Of a stretch of 64,000 nt of DNA, positions 16,701 through 25,163 are shown one piece after another (the first letter of the stretch is position 1; every line of letters starts with the position of its first letter). The DNA lies in contig NZ_CAJNBJ010000001.1 of NCBI RefSeq assembly GCF_905220995.1, positions 62,001 to 126,000 of the forward strand, given 5' to 3'. Made by a program: the position numbers and the translations under genes. The notes under the pieces are model-generated. The model searched no databases. It saw only the letters and a list, made by a program, of their open reading frames with translations, and was not told the DNA's origin. The stretch comes from Nitrospira defluvii. Its GTDB lineage: Bacteria > Nitrospirota > Nitrospiria > Nitrospirales > Nitrospiraceae.

Positions 16701-17156
16701 ATGCGCACATATCTTCCTGTGTTCCTCGGCTCCGCTCTGGCCTTTGGCCTCAGTTTGGTCCCCTTCGCTCCGGGTCATGCCCAGGAAGGGGCCATGGTGG
16801 AAGGCGCCGGGTATACGATGTTCAACACCGAATCGATCAAAGGATCCGACACCTCGAAGCTCGAAAAGGACCCGGTCTGCGATCGCTCGAAGCGCCCCTC
16901 CATCGGCAAGGTCGAACCGGATGAAGCCAAACCCGGCGACAAAGTGACGATCAAAGGCGAAAATTTTGGGAGTAAGGAATGTTTCCATGGCGTCACCTTC
17001 AGCGCCGCCCCCAAGGATAAGATCGACTATCAATTCGTGAACGAGACGACGATCGAAGCCGTCGTGCCGGAGGCCAAAGCGGGCATGTCCTTCATCATCG
17101 TGGTAGCCGGCGGCGGCAGTGCGCAATCGAAGCCACTCCTCATTCACGCCAAGTAA
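16701..17156 (+). CDS. secreted IPT/TIG-domain protein
   Basis: The 151-residue protein has a signal peptide (about 1-29, ending GHAQEG) and one immunoglobulin-like IPT/TIG domain. The domain is marked by PSIGKVEPDEAKPGDKVTIK, GENFG, VTFSAAP and TIEAVVPEAKAGMSFIIVV, the usual TIG strand pattern. Two cysteines (DPVCDRS and KECFHG) could form a disulphide. It is co-transcribed with the phosphate-binding-like protein. A strong hairpin terminator follows. The role is unknown; a protein-protein contact in the periplasm is plausible. Confidence 0.8.
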   Translation: MRTYLPVFLGSALAFGLSLVPFAPGHAQEGAMVEGAGYTMFNTESIKGSDTSKLEKDPVCDRSKRPSIGKVEPDEAKPGDKVTIKGENFGSKECFHGVTFSAAPKDKIDYQFVNETTIEAVVPEAKAGMSFIIVVAGGGSAQSKPLLIHAK

Positions 17157-17166
17157 ACAGGCTCCA

Positions 17167-17190
17167 GGGCAGGAGGTCATCCTCCTGCCC
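17167..17190 (+). terminator. intrinsic terminator after the IPT-domain gene
   Basis: A perfect 10-base-pair stem (GGGCAGGAGG / CCTCCTGCCC) with a four-base TCAT loop starts ten bases after the stop codon. No U tract follows, which is usual here. Confidence 0.75.
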
Positions 17191-17325
17191 ACCTCCCCCG
17201 GCTCGAAGTCCTCGTTTTAGCCTCGTTCGTCTCGACAACTCTCCTGACCCTATGCTAGGTTACGCGATCTTTTTTGGAGGCGACCCGGAGGTGAGCTGCG
17301 GCTCCGATCCTCTCGTAATCCCATC

Positions 17326-18744
17326 ATGTTCCGGAAGATCCTTGTTGCCAATCGTGGCGAAATCGCCATGCGCATCATCCGAGGCTGCCGCGAGCTCAAT
17401 ATCGCGACGGCGGCGATCTATTCCGAGGCCGACTCCTCCGGCATTTATGTCAAGAAGGCCGACGAGTCCTATCTCGTAGGCCCTGGCCCCGTCAAAGGCT
17501 TCCTGGACGGCAAACAAATTGTGGAGATTGCGAAGCGCATCGGCGCCGATGCGATCCATCCCGGCTACGGATTCCTCTCAGAAAACGCCAAATTCGCACG
17601 GCTCTGTCACACCTCCGGAATCACGTTCATCGGCCCCTCCCCCGAAACGATCGACCTCATGGGCAGCAAGGTCAAGGCTCGGCAGATCGCCCAGCAGGCA
17701 GGCCTCCCGATTGTCCCCGGCACCGAAGGGGGCGTCACGAGCGTCGAGGAAGCGTTGGACTTCACCCGCCGCATCCAGTACCCGGTTATGATCAAGGCCA
17801 GCGCCGGGGGAGGAGGTCGCGGTCTGCGGGTGGTCCGGTCCGATCAGGAACTGCGCGAGAACATGGAAGTCGCCTCACGGGAAGCCCTGGCGGCGTTCGG
17901 CGACGGCAGCATCTTCATCGAGAAATATATCGAGCGCCCCCACCATATCGAGTTCCAGATCCTGGGCGACAAACACGGCAACATCATCCACCTCGGGGAA
18001 CGGGATTGCTCGATCCAGCGCCGCCATCAGAAATTGATCGAAATCGCCCCGTCGCTGGTCTTGACGCCGAAACTCCGCGCACAAATGGGCGAAGCGGCCA
18101 TTGCCATCGCGAAAGCCGTAAACTATGACAACGCCGGCACCGTGGAATTCCTCCTCGACCACGAGGGGCATTTCTACTTCATGGAAATGAACCCGCGCCT
18201 GCAGGTCGAACACACCGTCACCGAGCAAATCACGGCAATCGACATCGTCCGCAATCAGATCTCGATTGCGGCGGGCAAGCCTTTGGAAATCCGGCAGAAG
18301 GACGTCACACTGCAGGGCCACGCCATTCAATGCCGTATTAACGCGGAAGATCCGCGCAACAACTTCATGCCCTGTACCGGCACGGTGACGGCCTATCTGT
18401 CACCCGGCGGCATCGGGGTTCGCATCGACGGCGCCGTGTACCGCGATTACATAATCCCCCCGTATTATGACGCGCTGCTGGCAAAGCTCACCGTGCGGGG
18501 ACGGACATGGGAAGAAGCGGTCAGCCGCATGCGCCGCTCGCTCGAGGAATACGTGCTGCGCGGTGTGAAGACGACCATTCCGTTTATGAAGAATGTCATG
18601 ATGGAGCAGGACTTCCAGGCTGGGCGGTTCGACACCTCGTATCTCGACACGCATCCGGACCTGTATCAATACGAAGAATCCGAGGAGCCTGAGGACCTGG
18701 TGTTGGCGATCTCTGCAGCAATCGCCGCCTACGAAGGACTCTGA
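17326..18744 (+). CDS. pycA: biotin carboxylase subunit of pyruvate (or 2-oxoglutarate) carboxylase
   Basis: ATP-dependent carboxylation of biotin. The 472-residue protein starts MFRKILVANRGEIAMRIIRG, the invariant opening of the AccC/PycA family. It carries the ATP-grasp loop KASAGGGGRGLRVV, the HHIEFQILGD and RDCSIQRRHQKLIEIAPS segments, and MEMNPRLQVEHTVTE, which holds the catalytic Glu and Arg. The next gene is a carboxyltransferase plus biotin-carrier subunit, so this belongs to a two-subunit carboxylase and not to acetyl-CoA carboxylase. Because 2-oxoglutarate carboxylase subunits (CfiB) of reductive-TCA bacteria have nearly the same length and architecture, either substrate is possible. 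Confidence 0.88.
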   Translation: MFRKILVANRGEIAMRIIRGCRELNIATAAIYSEADSSGIYVKKADESYLVGPGPVKGFLDGKQIVEIAKRIGADAIHPGYGFLSENAKFARLCHTSGITFIGPSPETIDLMGSKVKARQIAQQAGLPIVPGTEGGVTSVEEALDFTRRIQYPVMIKASAGGGGRGLRVVRSDQELRENMEVASREALAAFGDGSIFIEKYIERPHHIEFQILGDKHGNIIHLGERDCSIQRRHQKLIEIAPSLVLTPKLRAQMGEAAIAIAKAVNYDNAGTVEFLLDHEGHFYFMEMNPRLQVEHTVTEQITAIDIVRNQISIAAGKPLEIRQKDVTLQGHAIQCRINAEDPRNNFMPCTGTVTAYLSPGGIGVRIDGAVYRDYIIPPYYDALLAKLTVRGRTWEEAVSRMRRSLEEYVLRGVKTTIPFMKNVMMEQDFQAGRFDTSYLDTHPDLYQYEESEEPEDLVLAISAAIAAYEGL

Positions 18745-18815
18745 CCTCTCAGCCACCAGGCAGCACCACCTCAACCCTGTTACGCGAGCGATTCCGCCGC
18801 CCCGAGGCCGTCAGC

Positions 18816-20801
18816 ATGGCAACGAAAAAGACCAAGAAAGCCGCTCCCAAGAAAAGCCCCGCGAAGAAAGCGCCGGTGAAGCCCAGCCGAAAGGCGGCCG
18901 CACGCGGCGATCGCCCGTTGCACCCGACGAATCCAGAGGTTCGCCTGGAAGCCGCGCCGGGGAAGAAAGTGTTGTTGACCGATGTCGCCTTCCGCGACGG
19001 ACATCAATCCCTCCTGGCCACCAGAATGCGCACGGAGGATATGTTGCCCATCGCCCAGAAACTCGACGCCATCGGCTACTGGTCGTTGGAGGTCTGGGGC
19101 GGCGCGACCTTCGACACCTGCCTCAGGTTTCTCAAAGAAGATCCCTGGGAGCGCCTCCGTGCACTCCGCGAGGCGATGCCGAACACCAAGTTGCAGATGT
19201 TGCTGCGCGGACAGAATCTCGTGGGCTACCGGCATTACGCCGACGACGTGCTCGACAAGTTCATCGAACGGTCGGCAGCCAACGGCATCGATGTCTTTCG
19301 CATTTTCGATGCCCTCAACGACGTGCGCAATCTAGATCGGGCCATCCGCGAGGTGAAGGCCTGCGGCAAACATGTCGAGGCTACGATTTGTTATACCGTG
19401 AGCCCGGTCCATAGCATCGATCGCTTCGTGTCCATGGCCAAGCAATTGGAAGACCTGGGGACCGATACCCTCTGTATCAAGGACATGGCCGGATTGCTGG
19501 CGCCACTGGATGCCTACCATCTGATCCGTCGGCTCAAAAAAGCCGTGCGGGTACCGATCCATCTACATAGCCACTACACCTCGGGTATGGCCTCCATGTC
19601 GGCTCTGATGGCGATCATGGGCGGGCTCGATATGCTGGACACTTCGGTGTCTCCGTTGGCAGGCGGCACCTCGCACCCGCCGACCGAAACCTTGATCGCC
19701 AGTCTGCGGGACACGCCCTACGACACCGGGCTGGACCTCCGGCAATTCGAGCCGATCACGGAACATTTCCGCAACGTGCGCCGCAAATATCGACAGTTTG
19801 AAAGCGACTTCACGGGCGTAGATGCCGAAATCCTCACTTCACAGATCCCCGGGGGCATGTTGTCGAACCTGGCTGCGCAATTGGCCGAACAAAATGCCCT
19901 GGATCGCATGAAAGAGGTGCTGGATGAAGTACCACGCGTGCGGAAAGAAATGGGGTATCCCCCGCTCGTCACCCCGACCAGCCAGATCGTGGGCACGCAG
20001 GCGACGTTGAATGTCCTGACGGGTGAGCAGGGCGAGCGCTACAAAGTCATCACCACCGAGACGAAGAACTATTTTCTTGGCTTGTATGGCCGTGCGCCAG
20101 GCCCGCTCGATAAGGGCATCATGGCTCGCGCCATCGGCGATGAAGAGCCAGTAAAGGGCCGGCCGGCCGACCGGCTGGAGCCCGAATTCGAAAAACTCAA
20201 AAAAGACATGCCCCCGACGGCGACCACGCCGGAGGATCAACTCTCCTTCGCTCTGTTCCCGGCCATCGCCAGGGATTTCTTCGAAGCCCGTGAACGAGGG
20301 GATCTCCATCCCGAACCGCTCGAACCGGCCGAAGCGAAAGGTCCGGCCGTGGCGCACGATCTCCATCTCGCCCCAGCGGAATTCAACATCACCGTGCACG
20401 GCGAGAATTACCATGTCGTCGTCTCCGGATCCGGTCGCACGACCGACGGGCGCAAACCCTACTACATTCGCGTCAACGATCGTTTGCAGGAAGTGTCCCT
20501 CGAACCACTCCAGGAAGTGCTCGCCGGAGTGCCGGAATCTCCAGAGGCCGGCGGCACGTCGAAGCCGAAACGGCCCAGGCCGACCAAGCCCGGCGATGTC
20601 GCTCCCCCCATGCCCGGTCGCGTCGTGAAGATCCTCGTGACAGAGGGCGCCCAGGTCAAGACGGGCGATCCGCTCTTGATCATCGAAGCCATGAAAATGG
20701 AAAGCCAGGTCCCGGCCCCGATGGATGGACGGGTCACGGCCATCCTGGCCGCTGAAGGGGACAACGTCAAAATCGACGAAACCGTCATCCAGCTGGACTA
20801 G
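18816..20801 (+). CDS. pycB: carboxyltransferase and biotin-carrier subunit of pyruvate (or 2-oxoglutarate) carboxylase
   Basis: The 661-residue protein has four parts. An unusual Lys/Ala/Pro-rich tail (residues 2-30: ATKKTKKAAPKKSPAKKAPV) comes first. The DRE-TIM barrel carboxyltransferase follows, with TDVAFRDGHQSLLATRM, GGATFDTCLRFLKEDPWERL and the metal-binding HLHSHYTSG. A PYC-type C-terminal carboxylase domain comes next (EFEKLKKDMP, EDQLSFALFP). Last is a biotinyl domain with EAMKMES; the biotinylated Lys is residue 627. It transfers CO2 from biotin to the 2-oxoacid. It pairs with the upstream biotin carboxylase (71-base gap). The basic tail is not part of the family fold (see findings). 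Confidence 0.88.
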   Translation: MATKKTKKAAPKKSPAKKAPVKPSRKAAARGDRPLHPTNPEVRLEAAPGKKVLLTDVAFRDGHQSLLATRMRTEDMLPIAQKLDAIGYWSLEVWGGATFDTCLRFLKEDPWERLRALREAMPNTKLQMLLRGQNLVGYRHYADDVLDKFIERSAANGIDVFRIFDALNDVRNLDRAIREVKACGKHVEATICYTVSPVHSIDRFVSMAKQLEDLGTDTLCIKDMAGLLAPLDAYHLIRRLKKAVRVPIHLHSHYTSGMASMSALMAIMGGLDMLDTSVSPLAGGTSHPPTETLIASLRDTPYDTGLDLRQFEPITEHFRNVRRKYRQFESDFTGVDAEILTSQIPGGMLSNLAAQLAEQNALDRMKEVLDEVPRVRKEMGYPPLVTPTSQIVGTQATLNVLTGEQGERYKVITTETKNYFLGLYGRAPGPLDKGIMARAIGDEEPVKGRPADRLEPEFEKLKKDMPPTATTPEDQLSFALFPAIARDFFEARERGDLHPEPLEPAEAKGPAVAHDLHLAPAEFNITVHGENYHVVVSGSGRTTDGRKPYYIRVNDRLQEVSLEPLQEVLAGVPESPEAGGTSKPKRPRPTKPGDVAPPMPGRVVKILVTEGAQVKTGDPLLIIEAMKMESQVPAPMDGRVTAILAAEGDNVKIDETVIQLD

Positions 20802-20804
20802 CCG

Positions 20805-21767
20805 GTGATACGCACGGCAACCCTCCTCCGCGTCACGAGGGTTTCGCCGCAGTCTGTCGCGGCCTGGGTCCTTGCGAGTCTGTTGATGAGTGGTTGCGCG
20901 GCAGCACCAGAGATTCCCCCCTTCTTCGACGCCATCCAACGAATCCCCATCCACACAGCCTCCGTTAACGGCCACCGCATCGCCTATCTGGACGAAGGCC
21001 AGGGTCCGCCGCTGATCCTCCTCCATGGATATGGCGGCTCCATGTGGCAGTGGGAATATCAGCGCCCCCTCACCGGACAATTCCGCGTCATCACGCCGGA
21101 TCTCATCGGCTCCGGCCTGTCCGACAAACCGAACATTGATTACCGCCCCCAGGATCTGATCGACAGCATCAGCGGCCTCATGGACAGCCTGGGCCTGCCG
21201 ACCGCAACCCTTGTCGGCAGTTCTATGGGAGCCGGCGTCGCACTCGGGTTGGCGCTGACTCACCCTGAGCGGGTCGATCGGCTAGTCCTGATCGACGGAT
21301 TCCCGGACCACGTGCGAGAACGCCTCGTCAGCCCGCTCATGCGACGCGCCGTCAACACGCATGTGCCGGCCTGGCTGGCCCGCGTCGGCGCATCGCTGTT
21401 CGGAACCCGCGCCATGGAAGCCGTGCTGAAAGAAATCGTCTACGACCATGCCCTTGTGACTCCGCTGGTGATCGACCGCTCCAACCGGAACCGGCAGAGA
21501 ACGGACATGATCACGCCACTCCTGGCACTCCGGGACAACCTGCCGCTCTGGGAACAGCAGTTCGCCCCGCGACTCACAGAGGTCCGACACCCCACCTTGA
21601 TCCTCTGGGGCGAACAGGATCGCCTTTTTCCCCCGCAGGTCGGTCGCGATCTGCAGGCCCTCATCCCCCAGTCGCGCCTCATCCTGATCCCCAACGCCGG
21701 CCATATTCCCCAGTGGGAGCAGCCGCAAACCGTGAACCGGCTCATCACAGAATTCCTCCATCCTTGA
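20805..21767 (+). CDS. alpha/beta hydrolase, predicted lipoprotein
   Basis: The 320-residue protein starts three bases after the carboxylase stop. The N-terminus has a basic region, a hydrophobic core and a lipobox-like LMSGC near residue 29, so it is probably lipid-anchored in the envelope. The hydrolase fold shows the oxyanion motif LLHGYGGSMW, the nucleophile elbow GSSMGAG, the acid in WGEQDRLFPP and the His in PNAGHIPQWEQP. The substrate is unknown; the family includes esterases, haloperoxidase-like and C-C hydrolases. Its position suggests shared transcription with the carboxylase but no obvious functional link. Confidence 0.85.
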   Translation: MIRTATLLRVTRVSPQSVAAWVLASLLMSGCAAAPEIPPFFDAIQRIPIHTASVNGHRIAYLDEGQGPPLILLHGYGGSMWQWEYQRPLTGQFRVITPDLIGSGLSDKPNIDYRPQDLIDSISGLMDSLGLPTATLVGSSMGAGVALGLALTHPERVDRLVLIDGFPDHVRERLVSPLMRRAVNTHVPAWLARVGASLFGTRAMEAVLKEIVYDHALVTPLVIDRSNRNRQRTDMITPLLALRDNLPLWEQQFAPRLTEVRHPTLILWGEQDRLFPPQVGRDLQALIPQSRLILIPNAGHIPQWEQPQTVNRLITEFLHP

Positions 21768-21840
21768 CAGAGCCGGTCACCGGCCATAGAGTGGCAGACT
21801 GAACGATCGCCATTCCTTCCCCTGTCCATGGAGACTCCCT

Positions 21841-22527
21841 ATGCTGCCTGACAGTCCGTCGATACGACACGGTGCGCGCTTCTCCCGAATTTTGGTCACA
21901 CTCTTCTGCCTTGGACTCAGTGCCTGCGGCACCTTGCCGGGTCACGACAAGAGTGAGTTTTCATACAAAGACATGCCGGTAGCCGACGGCAGCGCCGTGG
22001 CCGGCGAAGGCAACAACATCCTCTTCCAGGGCAAACCCTTGATGCTCACGGGCATGGGGGTCAAGGTGGGCGACAAGTTGCGCGACGTCAAACTGGCCCA
22101 GCCGGACTTGTCCATGATTCCCATCAACGAGACGAAGGGAAAGGGGAAGGTACGGATCATCAGCATCGTCCCGTCGCTCGACACGAAGGTCTGTGAGCAA
22201 CAAACCCACTATTTGAGCGAGAAAAACATGGGCCTGGACCGCATGGTCGAGCTCATCACGATCAGCGTCGACACGCCCTTTGCGCAAAAGCGCTTTGCAG
22301 AGGAGGCGAAGATCGCGAACGTGACCTTCCTGTCAGACTATCGCGCGGCGGATTTCGGGAAGGCCCACGGCCTGCTGCTCAAAGACCTGCATCTGCTGAG
22401 CCGCGCCCTCCTGGTGGTGGACAAAGACAATAAGGTTCGCTACCTCCAGATTACCCCCGAGCTGGCGCAACTGCCGGATCTGGAAGAAGCCTTCAGGTTC
22501 GCACGCAAGTTGGTTACGGCGAGTTGA
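21841..22527 (+). CDS. Tpx-like thiol peroxidase, lipoprotein, one-cysteine form
   Basis: The 228-residue protein has a signal sequence ending in a lipobox (LGLSAC near residue 29) and then a thioredoxin-fold peroxidase. The peroxidatic cysteine is in VPSLDTKVCEQQT, equivalent to E. coli Tpx Cys61. The resolving cysteine of Tpx (RFCGAEG, Cys95) is replaced here: the aligned text is KRFAEEAK. No other Cys exists in the mature part apart from the lipid-bearing one. It must therefore use a one-cysteine mechanism with an external thiol. It should reduce H2O2 or organic peroxides in the periplasm or at the outer membrane. It is longer than Tpx (about 165 residues) because of the N-terminal anchor and linker. 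Confidence 0.85.
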   Translation: MLPDSPSIRHGARFSRILVTLFCLGLSACGTLPGHDKSEFSYKDMPVADGSAVAGEGNNILFQGKPLMLTGMGVKVGDKLRDVKLAQPDLSMIPINETKGKGKVRIISIVPSLDTKVCEQQTHYLSEKNMGLDRMVELITISVDTPFAQKRFAEEAKIANVTFLSDYRAADFGKAHGLLLKDLHLLSRALLVVDKDNKVRYLQITPELAQLPDLEEAFRFARKLVTAS

Positions 22528-22650
22528 GGTTGCCGGTGGCGGTGAACCCCATCCTCAATCCGGCACACAACCGTTGAGGAAAGGCCACCGCTTCCACTTC
22601 CCGGCAGAAACGACATTCCGTCCACTGGTCACGATGTATGAGCACGGCGG

Positions 22651-22674
22651 CCCCGGGCGGGAAACCGCCCGGGG
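22651..22674 (+). promoter_or_regulatory. strong GAAA-loop hairpin upstream of sthA
   Basis: A perfect 10-base-pair stem (CCCCGGGCGG / CCGCCCGGGG) capped by a GAAA tetraloop ends 14 bases before the sthA start codon, just in front of its AGGAG ribosome site. It could be a terminator for the upstream peroxidase gene, an mRNA-stabilising 5' cap or a translational control element. It also argues against starting sthA at the upstream in-frame ATG (22638), which would place the hairpin inside the coding sequence. Confidence 0.65.
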
Positions 22675-22688
22675 TAGTAGGAGCGCAC

Positions 22689-24092
22689 ATGGCCCACTAT
22701 GATCTACTGGTGATCGGCACAGGCCCGGCCGGGCAGAAGGCCGCCATTCAAGCGGCCAAACTGGGCAAGAAAGTCGGCATCGTCGAGCGGAAACGGGTCG
22801 TCGGCGGCGTCTGCACCAACACCGGGACCATCCCCAGCAAGTCGCTTCGCGAAGCCGCGCTCTACCTCTCCGGATTCCATCAGCGCAGCCTGTACGGCGC
22901 CAGCTACCGCGTCAAGCAGGACATCACCATGGCGGACCTGACCTTCCGCGCCAACCACGTCATCACCCGTGAGATCGAGATCATCCAAAACCAGATGACG
23001 CGGAACAACGTCGATCTCTGCTTCGGGACGGCGTCCTTCCTCGATCCGCACCGGTTGCTCATCGAACGTCCGGATGACCGGGTAGAACATACGGCCGACT
23101 ATGTTGTCATTGCTTGCGGCACCATCCCGGCCCGCCCCGCGCACATTCCGTTCGACGACCATACGATCATCGACACCGACGGCCTCCTGCTGCTGAAAGA
23201 TCTGCCCAAGTCCATTACCATCATCGGCGGTGGCGTCATCGGCGCGGAATACGCGTCGATCCTCGCGACCATGGGTATCCATGTCACCCTGATCGAACGC
23301 CGCCCCCGCCTGCTGGAGTTTGTGGACCAGGAAACCATCGAGGCGTTGCAGTATCATATGCGCAGCATCGGGGTGGTGCTGCGGTTTAATGAAGAGGTCG
23401 TCTCCGTCGACCGCACGGCCGGACAACAGGTCATCGTCCGCTTGAAAAGCGGCAAGGAAATCGCCGCCTCCACCGTCCTCTACTCCGTCGGTCGCACGGG
23501 GGCCAGTGCCACGCTCAACCTGGATGCCATCGGGCTCTCCGCAGATGAACGCGGACGCCTCACCGTCAACGAGCATTATCAAACAGCTGTCCCCCACATC
23601 TATGCCGCCGGGGACATCATCGGGTTTCCCGCGCTTGCCTCGACCTCTATGCAACAGGGCCGTCATGCCGCCTGTCACGCCTTTGGTATCCCCTGCCAGA
23701 CCCAATCGGATCTGATGCCCTACGGGATCTATTCGATTCCGGAGATCTCCATGATCGGCCGCAACGAAGACGACCTCACCAAGAACGGCGTCCCCTACGC
23801 CGTCGGCATCGCCCGGTACCGCGAGATCGCGCGCGGACAAATCATCGGCGACGAGATCGGCATGCTGAAACTGCTCTTCCACAACAAGACCAGGCAACTG
23901 CTCGGCGTCCATGCCATCGGCGACGGCGCCACGGAACTCATCCATATCGGCCAAACGGTCATGGCCTATCAGGGCCAGATCGACTACTTCGTGGATGCCG
24001 TATTCAATTACCCGACCCTCGCGGAATGTTATCGCGTCGCCGCCTTGGACGGGATCAATCAGCTGCCCAGGCCCTGGACTCCGAGAGTGTGA
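22689..24092 (+). CDS. sthA: soluble (Si-specific) NAD(P)+ transhydrogenase
   Basis: SthA exchanges reducing equivalents between NADPH and NAD+. From MAHYDLLVIGTGPAGQKAAI the protein is 467 residues, the size of the E. coli enzyme. It has the FAD Rossmann motif, the NAD-binding motif ITIIGGGVIGAEYASILATM and the FAD-binding YAAGDIIGFPALASTSMQQG. Like other SthA proteins it lacks the second redox-active Cys of lipoamide dehydrogenases: the segment reads GVCTNTGTIPSKSLRE. An AGGAG site supports this start over an upstream in-frame ATG at 22638. Confidence 0.93.
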   Translation: MAHYDLLVIGTGPAGQKAAIQAAKLGKKVGIVERKRVVGGVCTNTGTIPSKSLREAALYLSGFHQRSLYGASYRVKQDITMADLTFRANHVITREIEIIQNQMTRNNVDLCFGTASFLDPHRLLIERPDDRVEHTADYVVIACGTIPARPAHIPFDDHTIIDTDGLLLLKDLPKSITIIGGGVIGAEYASILATMGIHVTLIERRPRLLEFVDQETIEALQYHMRSIGVVLRFNEEVVSVDRTAGQQVIVRLKSGKEIAASTVLYSVGRTGASATLNLDAIGLSADERGRLTVNEHYQTAVPHIYAAGDIIGFPALASTSMQQGRHAACHAFGIPCQTQSDLMPYGIYSIPEISMIGRNEDDLTKNGVPYAVGIARYREIARGQIIGDEIGMLKLLFHNKTRQLLGVHAIGDGATELIHIGQTVMAYQGQIDYFVDAVFNYPTLAECYRVAALDGINQLPRPWTPRV

Positions 24093-24171
24093 CGCCACCA
24101 CGTCTCTCGTGAAGCGTATCTCCTATCTTGGAGATGACCAGATGTATCTCAGGCGATGAAGGAGGACCCGG

Positions 24172-24840
24172 ATGTCGTTTTCAACGCATCTTCGCAAATT
24201 GGCTCAACCGGTGTGGGATGCGCAACTGACCCACCCCTTTGTGCTGGCGCTCGGGAAAGGCACGCTGTCGGAGCGAAAGTTCCGCTACTACATTCTTCAG
24301 GATGCCCGCTTCCTCGCCGATCTCGCCAGGGTCTTCGCGGCGGGGTCCTTGCGCGCGCCGGATGCGGAATCGGCGTTGCGATTTGCCAAGCTGGCCGAAG
24401 AAACCATCACCGTCGAGCGCAGCCTCCACGAAAATTACGGCAAGCGCTGGAAACTCTCGCCGCAAGAGATGCTGAACGAGCCGATGTCCCCGACCAACTA
24501 CGCCTACACACGTCACATGCTCGCCGTGGCCCAAAGCGGCACGGCCACGGAGATTGCCGTCGTCGCACTTCCCTGCGCATGGATCTACTGCGTCGTCGGC
24601 AAACACCTGCTCAAGAATGGCCCTCCGCCTGCGAAACACCCCTACCGTGACTGGCTGATGCTGTACGCCTCACCGGAGTTCGAGGCCGTCCAGGAATGGA
24701 TGCGGGCCAGAGTCGACACCTGGGCGCGAACGGCCGGACATGAAGAAAAGAAACGCATGGAACAGGCGTTCCTGATCAGTTCCAAATATGAGTGGATGTT
24801 TTGGGAAATGGCCTGGAATGAGGAGAAGTGGCCGGTGTGA
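24172..24840 (+). CDS. tenA: TenA family thiaminase II / aminopyrimidine aminohydrolase
   Basis: TenA hydrolyses degraded thiamin (aminopyrimidines) to HMP for salvage. The 222-residue all-helical protein shows the characteristic FRYYILQDARFLADLAR, the catalytic Cys in ALPCAWIYCVVG and the C-terminal Glu in YEWMFWEMAW. The ribosome site AAGGAGG lies directly upstream. thiD, the kinase that uses the HMP product, is 4.5 kb downstream on the same strand, which supports a thiamin-salvage role. I see no TPP riboswitch upstream. Confidence 0.88.
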   Translation: MSFSTHLRKLAQPVWDAQLTHPFVLALGKGTLSERKFRYYILQDARFLADLARVFAAGSLRAPDAESALRFAKLAEETITVERSLHENYGKRWKLSPQEMLNEPMSPTNYAYTRHMLAVAQSGTATEIAVVALPCAWIYCVVGKHLLKNGPPPAKHPYRDWLMLYASPEFEAVQEWMRARVDTWARTAGHEEKKRMEQAFLISSKYEWMFWEMAWNEEKWPV

Positions 24841-24843
24841 GGG

Positions 24844-25044
24844 GGCGGGCGAGCTGGGCACGCTGTTGCGCATAGAGTCACTGCACCGGCGCGCGCCGCC
24901 GGGAGACGACCTTGGCGTCTGAACTTGCTGCGTCCCGCAGCTTCGAACAGCAGACGCCACCTGCGAGCAGGACGGTCCGTCTCCGACAGCGCAAAGACCT
25001 CACCGGTGCAGCGAACAAGCTCACAGCCTGCCCACCTCCCCGCC
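24844..25044. repeat. long nested-hairpin element between tenA and a small membrane protein
   Basis: Five concentric complementary pairs lie in order: outer arms 24844-24866 / 25023-25044 (about 20 of 22 bases, one indel); CTGCACCGG / CCGGTGCAG (24881-24889 / 25003-25011); GGAGACGACC / GGTCCGTCTCC (one bulge); TGGCGTCTG / CAGACGCCA (24913-24921 / 24951-24959); and a central GCTGCG-TCC-CGCAGC (24927-24941). The whole 201 bases can therefore fold as one rod. It starts only four bases after the tenA stop. It has no credible coding frame. It is either a palindromic mobile element or a structured RNA. Confidence 0.75.
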
Positions 25045-25163
25045 GGTCGCCCGTCCACTGGAAGGGAAGAATGAGAGAACAATGAGGCGAGAAAAGTCTT
25101 TCCACCCCCCCGACACAGCGACCAGATCCGCCCCTTTACCCGCTCTGCATACGTCTGTCTCTC

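Noticed and set aside
24093-24171. TPP riboswitch before tenA
   Set aside because: No CTGAGA / thi-box consensus in the 79 bases; only a short hairpin (ATCTCC / GGAGAT) is present.
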